From: Haematococcus lacustris | Taxonomy: Eukaryota > Chlorophyta > Chlorophyceae > Chlamydomonadales > Haematococcaceae | Assembly (NCBI GenBank): GCA_030144725.1 | Contig: JASKMD010000003.1 | Coordinates: 14,156,496-14,220,495 of the forward strand | Length of the DNA stretch: 64,000 nucleotides | Direction of reading: 5' to 3' | Shown here: positions 52,797-62,741 of the stretch, in pieces | Numbering within the stretch: the stretch's first letter is position 1 | Layout: each line of letters begins with the position of its first letter | Program-made: the position numbers and the translations under genes | Notes under the pieces: model-generated | What the model was told of the DNA's origin: nothing | Databases searched by the model: none | Seen by the model: the letters and a program-made list of their open reading frames with translations, nothing else

Positions 52797-53279
52797 CTAT
52801 GCAATGATGATGGTGATGATGATGTAGATGATGACACTGGCTGTGACACCAAGGAATGCAATGAGGGACCAGAGCAGTGAGGGAGGCAGCACCAGGTGGC
52901 GCCATACCTTACCCCGAGGCACCCAGGCCCTGACACAAGGAGCTAGGCCTGGGAGCAGGCAACAGCAAACCCCTGTCAGCACCCGCTGCCACCGCTGTTG
53001 GCACACAACAACTTTCCTCATAGTTGCTGCTGTACTGCTGCTTCTATTGCTGATGGGGTGGACATGAGGCACTGTCGCTGTTGCAGTAGAGGCACACCGA
53101 TTGCGACCACCGTGGGCGGCCACGACCGGGTGCAAGCCAACTTTGTGATCGCTGCTTCGCCAGGCTGCCATAACCTGCACGCAAGCTGTCGTGAGTGGAA
53201 GCTCAGACATCACCCCCAGCAGTAACAGAACCGTGGGAACAAACCTTGGGACCAATGCATCCCGGAAGAACGTCTCCAT
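52797..53279 (-). CDS. Possible small membrane protein, unrecognised
   Basis: A 160-codon frame from ATG 53279 (METFFRDALVPRFVPT). Hydrophobic stretches: VPTVLLLLGVM near the start, VLTGVCCCLLPGLAPCV in the middle and LLWSLIAFLGVTASVIIYII at the C-terminus. The last of these is partly encoded by an ATG/ATC-rich microsatellite, so the frame may overrun a splice site. It lies between the WD40-like gene and TIM50, both on the same strand. It could also be a 5' exon of the WD40-like gene. No family recognised. Confidence 0.35.
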   Translation of the reverse strand: METFFRDALVPRFVPTVLLLLGVMSELPLTTACVQVMAAWRSSDHKVGLHPVVAAHGGRNRCASTATATVPHVHPISNRSSSTAATMRKVVVCQQRWQRVLTGVCCCLLPGLAPCVRAWVPRGKVWRHLVLPPSLLWSLIAFLGVTASVIIYIIITIIIA

Positions 53280-53454
53280 ACTGTTTAGCAAGAGAGCTAA
53301 AGCTACACGGTATCCAACTGAGCAGCTTGAACAGCGCGCATGGCCGTGCCAACTTGTTCAAATTGATATCGCAAGCACAAAACTAGCGGGTTACGGACGT
53401 TGCCGCAATCATCTCCAACTGCTACTGCGCGTACAGCACACCATGTGGTTCTCC

Positions 53455-56400
53455 TCACTTGGCCAGGCTTAACAAACCACGCGGTTTGCTTGTCTGCTTT
53501 TGCTGGCTTGAGATTTGCGCCATCCTCGCTTTAAATGCCTTGGCCACATCTTCTTCGCCATCATACGACCTGCGAGAGCACAACGCATGCCACAGCCGAC
53601 AACTATGCAGAGAGAGCGCTGCTGCGACACTCAATGCCGTTGCTGCTGCTGCTCTGCTGCTGCTGCTGCACCTGCTGCTGCTCATCTCCCACCTGACAAC
53701 GTCCCTGACATCCTTTATCCCCCTGGTGGCGATGAGCTGCAACATGGGGATGAGGTCCAGCAGAGTGGTGTCATTCTGGTCCTTGCGCCAGGGCTGCAGC
53801 TTCACTGTATTTTCAGGCTGAAACTCCCATGCGCCAGGGTTGGCAGACAGCATCAACACCTGTGGCAGTATTGACATATGCATAAATGAGGGCCCCAGCC
53901 AATGCCAGCAACAGCACAGGTAATGGATCGCATAGTCCCGCATGCACCAACAGTGGCAGCAGGCCTTGCCGGAGGCCAGGCTCCTCTGCTACCCCACCTG
54001 CCGCCCCACCTGCCAATCGACATGCCACCTAATCTGCCTCCCCGTGTGCTGGTAATTCCAAAATAGCCCTATCCCAATACCCTTCCCTTACCCACACCCA
54101 AACACTTGCCCTCTTTCCATCCCTCTCCCCCTCCCTCCCTTTCTCTCTCCTCTTCCCTCGTCTATCCTGCCCTTCTCCCTCCCTTTTACTGCCCAGCCAG
54201 CCAGCCAGCTGTGCCCTGCAGCCACCTGTGACAGGTCACGGTTCAGCTTGGACAGGTCGCGCACGTGCTTGCCATTGTGGTACTGTGTCTCTGGGCGGTA
54301 CAGCCTGTATTGTATTGCCCTGCCCAGGCAGCAGGCAAGCAAACAAATAGGCTGGTGAGTGGAAAAGGAAAAAAGCACAGACTGTAAACCGGGACGCAGG
54401 CAGGCAGGCAGGCAGGCAACAGAGTAGGTTAGCAGCACAGCCGCACAATGGCACAGCTTGCACCAGACTAGGACCAGGCATGTTATGTAATGTACTGCTC
54501 AACTGTTTGTGAGATCTCAATACTTCATGACACTGGAAAACACATGTTCAAATGTCCCACTGGCATAATACTTATGGCGGTCGAAGAGCGTAGGACTGTG
54601 CGTGATTTACACATCACACTTCTAAAGCCGCTCTGTATTGCACAGGTGGTGTGTGTGACAATGTCAAGCTCACACTGCAGGCCTTGTGAGTGTGCAAGCC
54701 TATGAGACTTCCTCACTCGATCGGGCATCCATATCGTTATGGGACTGGCCTACAATTGTAGGCGGTTCGATAGTTCAGATACTCTGTGATTTCTATGTTT
54801 GTGACAGACAGATCTTGACAACCATTCGTGATTGAGATTTGTGGCGCCCACGTTTAGTGCTAACATGAACATAGCGTATCAGTGCAGTATCACATGTCAT
54901 GTCACATTTGCTTCCCCATCTTAAAGGCACACCTGGAGCCCTGCTGGCACCCCAGTATGCCTCTCACTGCCCAAGCTTCAATACCGCCTACCCCACAGCT
55001 GCCCTGCTGCACCTTGCCTGTAAGGGTCCAGCTTGCTGATGATGGGGTCTGCGTACGTGTTGGGAGTATCAGTGAACAGCACCAGCTCATAATATGGCGC
55101 CATCTCCAGCAAAAAGTCCTGCACACAGGTGACAGCCCCTGCAGGTTGGGCTGGCCTGGCTACCGCTGGTCAGGGAGGGCGGTGACCAGCTGAGTCCCGC
55201 TCCCCAGGTGCCCTACACTGTGACCCGTACTTCACGTGCTGTAGCCTGGCTGAGTTGCACGCTGCTGGCAGCAGGCTGCAATGTCTGGCCAGACACTGCT
55301 TGCTTTTATCCTAAGGACCCCTGCCTGGACTCTGCCTTCACATCAGCTGCCTGACAAGCTGGCCTGGTGTGCGGGCCCTCCCCTTCCTGCCCCTCCCTTC
55401 TCAGCCTCTTGCCGGGCAGCTGATTGTCCATGATGAGAAGCTTGCAGGGCCAGCAAGAGGGCAGGAGGGCAAAGGCCATGGGGCAGCAGAGCAGGAGCAA
55501 GAAGGTGGGAGCAGCAGGGCAGGGGCAGCAAGGTAGGGGTGAGGGGGCAGCAGGGCAGCGCGCACCTGCACGCCGGGGCGCTTGTAGATCTTCCACCCGG
55601 CCTGCCGTGTCCACTCCTTGTAGACCAGCAGCTCATCAAGGTCCAGCACCAAGGTCTTGCGCCTGCACACCGCCAACCCACAATCAGCGCCTCACTGCTT
55701 GCTCAGGGTGTTGGAGCACATGCAGGGGCACACGGGGCAGGCAGGGAGGGGAAGTTGCAGGGAGGGGTAGGGAGGTATGTGACATCCCATCAGATTGCGT
55801 ACAGCCTCATCGCTGCCCTCAGGCATACCTGCCCAACAGCCACTGGGCGACACAGCTGCCAGGCACGCTGGGTTGTTAAACTGGTTGGTCAGCTAGCTGG
55901 CTGGCTGGCTGGCTGGTTGTCTAACTGAAAACTTTAGCCAGACCCCAGCCTGCTATTAAGCTGGCATGGACTCCTGACCTGTCCTTGTCCCACGGCTCCT
56001 TGTCAGGCAGCAGCTTGTGATAGGTGGGATCTGTGAAGTCCCGCAGCCCCTGCTCCATCCGCTTGCGCAGGCCCAGGTAGCGATCCATGGCGGTGCACCA
56101 CAGCTGGGTCAGTGGGGGGAACACCAGACCTGGCTGCGCTGCCTCCGGTGCTGCCACCGGCGCTGCTGCTGGGCCACCGCTGCTGCTGCCGCTGATGTCA
56201 ATGCTGGGTGAGGAGGGTCGCGAGGGGCGCAAGGGTGCGGCTGGCTGGGAGGGGGGAGGGGAGGGGAGGCTAGCTGCAGAGGGGGATGAGGCGGAGGGGA
56301 AAGGGGGCAAGACATTGGGTGGAGCACCCTTGAGCTGGCCGCGGGCATCGCTCAAGGCTGCCTCAAGATCTGCCACCTGGGGGTATGCAAGTGTGTAGTA

Positions 56401-56730
56401 AGTGGAGAAGGCCAGCACGCCGCCAACTGCTAGCAGCACACTGTTTTTTAGCATGCCAACCAGCTGAGAGGCTGGACTTTGGGCTGCACCAGAAGGCTCA
56501 GCAGGTACGTCCATCTGAGTCTTTAGCCGCTGCATGCGGGCCTCTGCGGTTTTCTCGAGTATGTGAGAGGCTGCCAAGGGTTTGGAACTCCCTGTCGCTA
56601 TGCCCCGAGCTTCCGCAATGCACCGCTGAGCAGGCCATGTGACTGCTGTGACGCAGGGGGTCAACGCTGTGCACAGCCCCGCCTGCGAGGAGGCTTTGGC
56701 ACATGCTACAGCCGCGAGCTGGCGCAGCAT
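53455..56730 (-). CDS. TIM50: Mitochondrial import inner membrane translocase subunit TIM50
   Basis: Six exons (56730-55979, 55662-55566, 55118-55018, 54319-54226, 53859-53693, 53569-53455) join in frame to 441 residues. TIM50 is the inner-membrane receptor that passes presequence proteins from TOM to TIM23. Seen: an N-terminal basic presequence (MLRQLAAVACAKASSQAG), one membrane span at about 97-116 (SVLLAVGGVLAFSTYYTLAY), a Pro/Ser linker, FTDPTYHKLLPDK, and an FCP1-type domain with TLVLDLDELLVYKEW (254-268), FLLEMAPYYELVLFTD, YRLYRPETQY, KHVRDLSKLNRDLSQ, and LLDLIPMLQLIA. The phosphatase-like motif is DLDEL, keeping both Asp but with Leu for the usual Thr/Val. Intron 3 must use a GC donor (CAG/GCAAGG) to keep frame; all others are GT-AG. 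The ATG at 56730 is the first in frame. Confidence 0.95.
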
Positions 56731-57149
56731 ACCAAACGGGGTGAGACCTCTGTAGGGCACAAGGCAACAAGCGAGGACGATGAGTGCGATGCATAGGGCA
56801 GCAGCCAGATGAGAATTGTTTCTTCGGGACCTGACGCGCCTTGTTAGGTGAAGCTCGAGGCGCCAGCGATCATGCTGCAGGCATCAGTGCAGTTCATCCT
56901 GCTTTGTGTGTGCATGCGGAGACGTTTCTGGGGCCCAAATCATATACCGAAACATGTTTGTACCGAAACCACCACATCAGCACCACATCAGGGTCCATAT
57001 AACATTGATGTTGTGCTTAAGGCTAGCGAGTTTCTTGCGGCAAGATCGAGCAGCAGTGCCTTTCACTGGTTGGCCATCTGCAGCCACAACAAAACCATCA
57101 GGCCACAGTAGGCTACAACATTACCAAAAGCACCACAAGTAGGTAGCCA
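56731..57149. other. Upstream region of TIM50
   Basis: About 420 bp of moderate GC upstream of the TIM50 start, with no ORF of note. Likely contains the promoter; no motif stands out. Confidence 0.4.
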
Positions 57150-57957
57150 TTGACCATTGACCAGGTCCGGGTCCCAGGAGCAGCTGGGCAGGCCAGCCCT
57201 GCCCCTTCCCTCATCTGGAGGCCAGCAGCAGAAGCCCCTCCCGCTGCATGAGTTGCAGATGGACCCCGGCGTGTGTGACCCCACAGCACGTGGCGCCCCT
57301 ACTCCCACAGGACATCTGGGCCATGGCCCAGGGCACTTCATGCAGCAACAAGCTGTGCCTACATCTTACATCACATACATATGACTTTACATGGGTTGCG
57401 GCCCAAGGTATTCCAACAGATGGCAAGGCAATGTAAGGCGGCTAACAGACCAACCCTGCTTCAGGGAGCAGCTTCAGTGTTACACAACTGGGGGCTGAAC
57501 GTCAGGCATAACCCCCAAACCAGTTGATCAGGGGGCAAGCCTTCCTTCTACCTGCTTTGCTGAGCACGGCTTATTGACAAGAGTACTAGTCTAAGGCGGT
57601 GAAGAACTAGGCTCTTGGATTACGTACACCTTGATCAACTCAGCACATTATTTGGTGCAGTGAGTGCAAATACAACCGTCTCGTACAGCCGTCGCCACCT
57701 GCTCCACCACTGTTAGAGCCCCTCAGCAAGCAACTACTCAGCTTTCTGTTCTTAGACACATTCGGGGAAAGAGGGCAGAGGGGCTGTGTCAGCCCCAGCA
57801 GCCCCGGCTGGCTGTGGGTAGTGCAAGGTGGGAAGGATGGGGCGGGCCTCAAGCAGCAGCCATGGCTGGGGCCGTAAGCAAAGGCTGGGGCAGATTACCA
57901 ACTTTTGCAACTGGAACACAACGGGACATACCCAACACCATCAACAATAGGAGTTGA
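57150..57957 (+). pseudogene. Decayed Fanzor-like remnant (other family)
   Basis: Frame 57157-57384 reads GGQQQKPLPLHELQMDPGVCD, where MDPGV resembles a RuvC-I motif. Later, 57560-57640 resembles 59765-59845 (GCTGAGCACGGC, GGTGAA, CTAGGC, GGATTACGTACACC). Frame 57664-57957 (RHIRGKRAEGLC, FATGTQRDIPNT) is open and basic. Together they suggest a worn copy of a second Fanzor-like family. Weak evidence, based on short motifs. Confidence 0.35.
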
Positions 57958-58076
57958 TCCCAAAGCCGACGATCAGCCTCATTCTAGATTTAGGGGTGGG
58001 TGGGGTGCAAGCCATCCTTCTTCCTAATAGCCTCCACCACCAGCTGCTTCTCCTCAGCTGAGTCACCATGAGACAG

Positions 58077-58240
58077 CACCTTGGCCCTCAACCTTGAGCC
58101 TTCATTGCAGTCGAACACACTAATTGTGAACCACTACAAAACAGTGTTTTTGGCTGTGTGGAGTTCCCATCGCATGGCATGCACATGGCCTATACATGGC
58201 ATATACATGGTCACGGTCGCCTACCACCTACAGCATAGCC
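58077..58240 (-). repeat. Dispersed repeat, inverted copy
   Basis: Reverse complement matches 3586-3756: TTGGCCCTCAA, CATTGCAGT, CTACAAAACAGTG, TGTGGAGTTCCCAT and CATGGCATATACATGGTCA all have counterparts. Follows the Fanzor-like remnant at 57150-57957. Confidence 0.7.
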
Positions 58241-58365
58241 TGACAACACCATGAGACAGCATGGAGCAAAGGCTAACGGCATCAATTCAATCCAGCTCCG
58301 CTGCTCTGACAGGGGGGTTAAATAGTAGGGCTAGACGGCTTCTGGTTTGGGGCTTCAGCCACAGC

Positions 58366-58877
58366 CTAGCCCCTGGCTGGCGCTCGGGCCCGCTTGGCGC
58401 CTGGGGTGTGGTGTGGCGGCTCCTCCACATCTGGCCCAGGGGCTGCACCAAAGAGCTCCGCTGCGTTGACCCTCCTCCGGTTCCCGCACACTGTAGCTGC
58501 TGCCGGCCCCCGGGGGGCCTTAGCCATGGGCTCCTCATCAAACGATCCCAGATCCTCCTCCTCCACTGCGCTGATCAGTGCCTCAATGTTGGTGAGGCAT
58601 TGTAACACAGAGACATGGTAGCGGTGTGCTGCGGCAAAAAGAGCCTCCCGGGCAACATTAAGGGCCTGGGGGTTGAAACGGGGAGGGGGATGCCGGGCAC
58701 CCTTGTACTCTTCCCCGGGATCATAAGAACCCCGGGGGGCCAAGGGGCACCCTCCAAAGCCCTCCTCCCCGAGGATAAGTTGTGGGACACGTAGGCTCTG
58801 TATCTGATCGGGAACATGTCGGCCTTGGCGCTCTCCCGGCGGAAGGTGATGAAGTGGTCGCGCAGACGCGAGATCAC
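58366..58877 (-). pseudogene. Frameshifted unrecognised ORF
   Basis: Minus strand: the upper part reads VISRLRDHFITFRRESAKAD in one frame and the lower part FNPQALNVAREALFAAAHRY, LQCLTNIEALISAVEEEDLG in another, ending in a basic Pro-rich tail (stop 58366). The change of frame near 58770 has no splice signals. Composition suggests a transposon protein, for example a gag-like or replication-associated ORF, but no motif confirms this. Confidence 0.35.
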
Positions 58878-59359
58878 TTCTTGCCTTGTCCCAATTCGAG
58901 TGCCCCGTTTTCTGGCTGCACGTTTTGCAAGCGCAACACAGCAGCTGGGTTGGAGCCAGCACAGTCAGCTGCCAAGCGCGAGCACATGCAAAGCAGAGAT
59001 ACTCAACTCATAGCGCTAAATCAGGGTTCGAAGTGCACGACACGGGCCGCAGCGGCAACCTTTCCCACCCTCACCTGCCAACTGCCTCCGTGCCGCAACC
59101 GTTTCCCGAGCCGGCTGATGGGGCCAGACGGGCGACCGCAGCGATGACTGCATGTCCCGCAACGGCTTAGCCTTGGCCTCCTTGCCACCCAGCCGAGGGG
59201 CCCTGGCCTGCAGGCCACCTCGGCCTCCTGCCCTGCTAGGCACCCAGCTCTGCTAGGCATCCAGCTCTCTGGCTTGCAGGGCTTGCCTTGGCCTCCGACC
59301 CTGTTAGGCACCCAGCACCTGGACCCCCAGCTCCCTGGCCTACCCAGAGCTCCAGCCCA

Positions 59360-59848
59360 GGCAGCTCCAGCAAGCAAGACACAGAGGGTATGTGTGAGTG
59401 GCTCAAGCATAACTGTAGCTTTGCCAACATGCTGAGGGATTGGCACGAAGGTGAGCCAGGGGTCAGAGCCCCCCTGAAGGTGTTGGACGCCTAGCCAGGG
59501 AGGCCACATAGGGAAGGCATGGGAAAGACCTTCAACGGTCAGGTAGGGTCATTCAAGGACGGCGCTTTGGCCTGGAGGTCGTGCTGCAGGTCGAGGGCTT
59601 GACTGTGGAGCAGGTGCAACAGGAAGCAAATAAGCAGTGGGAGGAGGGCGCTGCTAGGGCTACCAAGAGGGTCAACAGGCACAGGGTTGGCTGGCAATGG
59701 TCAGAGCACGTGAAGTGGCTGGAGGCCACCATCCCAAACTGCTCAAACATTGAAGACTGGCGTTGTGGCTCTGCTGAGCACGGCCTACTGACTAGATGAC
59801 TACCCTACGACGGTGAAAAGCTAGGCGCTTGGGTTACCTACACTGATC
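59360..59848 (+). pseudogene. Remnant of a Fanzor-like or related element
   Basis: Short broken frames (MCEWLKHNCSFANMLRDWHE; VEGLTVEQVQQEANKQWEEG). The end, 59765-59845, matches 57560-57640. It stops abruptly where the LINE open frame begins, so the LINE probably inserted into or beside it. Confidence 0.35.
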
Positions 59849-59849
59849 C

Positions 59850-62540
59850 ATTGCTACAGCTCTCGGCGCCCACTTCTCGCGGGTCAGCGCTCAACCTCTT
59901 ACCAACCCACATGCCCAACGAGCGGTTATCACAGCCCTTCAGCTTGAGCTTAATAAAGGCACAGTCCACCTTATTCCCCCCACCCTTGCTGGGTTAGCCG
60001 GAGCGGCAGACATCACAGTGGCTGAAGTCCTCACAGCCCTCACCTCCTGCCCCTCGACATCCTCCCCTGGCCCTGACGGCTTACCCTACAACCTTTGGCG
60101 CGTCGACGGTGACTGCTGGGCTCCACTGATAGCCAAGCTCTTCACCGCTATCGGCACCACTGGAACCCTCCCCACCGGCTTCAACAGAGGTACCATTACC
60201 CCCATACCCAAACCTTCAGCTCCCAACCTCTCTAACCCTACCTCTTATCGCCCCATCACCCTCCTCCCCTCTCTTTACCGTCTCCTCGCCAAAATCTTGG
60301 CAGCCAGGTTCGGGAAAGCCATGGCCCCAGCCATCGGCAGGGAACAATCTGCCTTCCTTCCCGGTCGTCGGATAGAGGATAACATCAACACCACCTCCCT
60401 TCTTCCCCACGCCCTCCAGAGTCAAGGGCTCTCAGCAGCCAACATCTACCTCGACATAGCCAAGGCCTTTGACACCGTAGACCGCCCCTTCCTCTACACC
60501 CTCATGCACACCTTGGGAGCCTCGGACGGGATGGTTAATTGGGCTCGGATCCTCCTCCACAACACCCAGGCTGTTACCCACGTCAACGGCACAGACTCAC
60601 CCCTTTTCACCTGGTCCGCGGGCGTCCGACAAGGCTGCCCCCTCTCACCCCTCCTTTACCTCTTTGTGGCTCAAGGGTTCGCCTCCTGGCTCATCTCCCA
60701 CCCACAGCTAGGCGTGCGGATCGGAGGCTCTCGGCTCGCCTGCACTTTCTTCGCTGACGATACCCAGATTCACCAAGGCGACCTCACAGACCCTGCCCTC
60801 TCCACCCTCTCCCTTGCTCTCACTACCTTTGGAGACGCTTCGGGGCAACGGGTAAATACAGACAAATCCTCTGCTGTCCTCATTGGCGTCCCTCCCCTCT
60901 CCCCCCACCCATCTGGCTGGCATCCCTATCCATCACTCCGCCACTTCCCTTGGCATCCAACAGGCCAACCCTACCCTCTCTTCCCCAACCCCTCGCCACA
61001 CCAGAGACACCCGAGCCTCTCTTAGACCTCCAAACACCCTCTCCCCTCACCCCGACCCAGCTACCTCCTCAGCCTGGGAGGAGCGCCTGAGGCAAGCCAC
61101 CAAACACCTCCACCGTCTCAACGGCCTCCCCCTCTCTACCATGGGCAAGGGCATCGCCTCCTCCACCTATGCCCTTAGCACCTTCCTCTACCACGCCGAA
61201 TTCTCGGGCCTACCACCTACTCTCCCTACCTTCACCCATACCCTCTACCACATTGTGGTCAAGAACCTCCCTTACCCCCTTGCCATGGGGCGTCCTGCTG
61301 ACGGAGGTTTTGGCCTCCTACCTCTAAGAGAACACATCCAGGCTCGGCACGCCGCCATGGCTACACGGCTTCTACACCACCTCATCAATGACCACGCCTA
61401 CTCCACCCTTCCCTCCCCGTCCCCCCCACCAGCCAATCCCACCCTTCACCCACCCCCCTTTACCCGCCCTACACCTACCCGCCCCTTCCTCTCTTTTATC
61501 CGTAACTTCCTTTCCAATCTCTACCACACCCTTCACTCCCTCTTCTCCCGATTTTTCACCCCCCTTCTCTCCTCCAGCCTACCACCTAGCCCCTCCCGAG
61601 ACAGCCCCTCCCACCCTACCCAGCCTTCTCATACCAACCCCAACACCCTCCCCCCTTCACCAACCCCCCAAACCCCCTCTCAATCATCCCCTTCATGGAT
61701 CCCCCTAGCAGCCACCTTCCTCACCCACGCCTGTCCCTCTCTCCACCCTACTCACACCCTCCTTCTCTCTACCCAAGCCACCGTTCCTGACATTTCTCGA
61801 GGCATCATAGGCCTCCCTGCACTCCACCAACCCCACCTACTCCCCCAAGGCATCATTACCCTCATGTGCCAAGCCCTCCAAGCCCTCGGCCCTTTATCCC
61901 TTCACGCTACCTCTCCCAACCAACCCCTCCCAGTTACACCGGTCCCCCTCCAACACCTTACCTCCCTCTCTTGGTCCTCACCCACCACCTCTACCCCTCG
62001 GGTCTTCCCCACCCTCATTGGGACCCCTGTGAGGGTCTTCACCTCCATGCTCACCCCCCACATCACCTCCGCCCGCAAGCAGGCCCACACCTCTTACATC
62101 ACCCAAGCTCTATCCACACCTCACCCACCTACCACTCGAGCGCTAGCCCTTCAAGCTTTCACTACCAACCTTAACAAAGCCTGGAAGGTTCCTTGTTCCA
62201 ACCTCCTGAAAGAGACCCCTTTGGCGCTTGAGCATCAATGCCATCCCTGGGAGCCGCATCACCCCCTGGTCTTGCCCTTGCGACCCCTCTCACCAGCCCC
62301 GTCACAGCCGCCAACACAGCTTCTGGAGTTGCCCCATCGCCGTTACCATTAGACAACAGCTCTCCCTCAGCCTCGGCACCCAAGTTCACCAATCCTCCCT
62401 CTGGTGCCTCATCCCCCCCACCCCTACCTTCCCTCCTTCCCTCTGGAGCCTGGTTTGCATGGCCGCCCTTTGTTACGAGCGCCGGTCGAAGCGCTAGCGA
62501 AGCGTCTCGGAAAAGTGATGACGCGATTGCGTCATAGTGG
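59850..62540 (+). mobile_element. 5'-truncated, frameshifted LINE (L1-like non-LTR retrotransposon)
   Basis: The open frame enters at about 59850 and contains a full reverse-transcriptase core: SSPGPDGLPYNLW, ITPIPKP, YRPITLLPS, IGREQSAFLPGRRIEDNI, IYLDIAKAFDTVD, GVRQGCPLSPLLY, and the catalytic FADD at 60750-60761. A frameshift in a C-run at about 60894-60912 moves the reading to the frame ending at 62352, with KHLHRLNGLPLSTMGKGIA and a long Pro-rich insert. A second shift near 62220 leads to SINAIPGSRITPWSCPCD and HSFWSCPIA, a C-x-C...H-x4-C zinc-knuckle typical of L1 C-termini. No endonuclease domain is present. Both shifts and the truncation indicate a dead copy. Confidence 0.9.
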
Positions 62541-62600
62541 TGTCGGAGTGTAATGCCAATGACCGGTGTCAAATGCTGGGTTCGACTCCCAGGCGGACAG
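62541..62600 (+). other. tRNA-like (possible SINE-type)relic
   Basis: CTGGG-TTCGACT-CCCAG at 62576-62592 is a perfect T-arm with B-box-like GGTTCGACTCC. GCGGACAG follows, and TGTCGGAGTG upstream at 62541 could be a shortened A-box/acceptor side. At 60 nt it is too short for a tRNA and no anticodon arm can be drawn. It lies between the LINE and the gag frame. Confidence 0.3.
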
Positions 62601-62741
62601 CCTTGTGAAGGCACTGACATCGCCCTTGTCCGCTGAGTTGGCACTACCTCCATACACCAGCTACGTAACAATCTGGCTTCCAGACCGACGTTGAGAGATT
62701 TCTGGCCAGACATCGATATAGCAACAACGTGCCCGAACCTG

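Noticed and set aside
62541..62600. Functional tRNA gene
   Set aside because: Only a T-arm is well formed; the length is about 12 nt too short and no D- or anticodon arm can be drawn.
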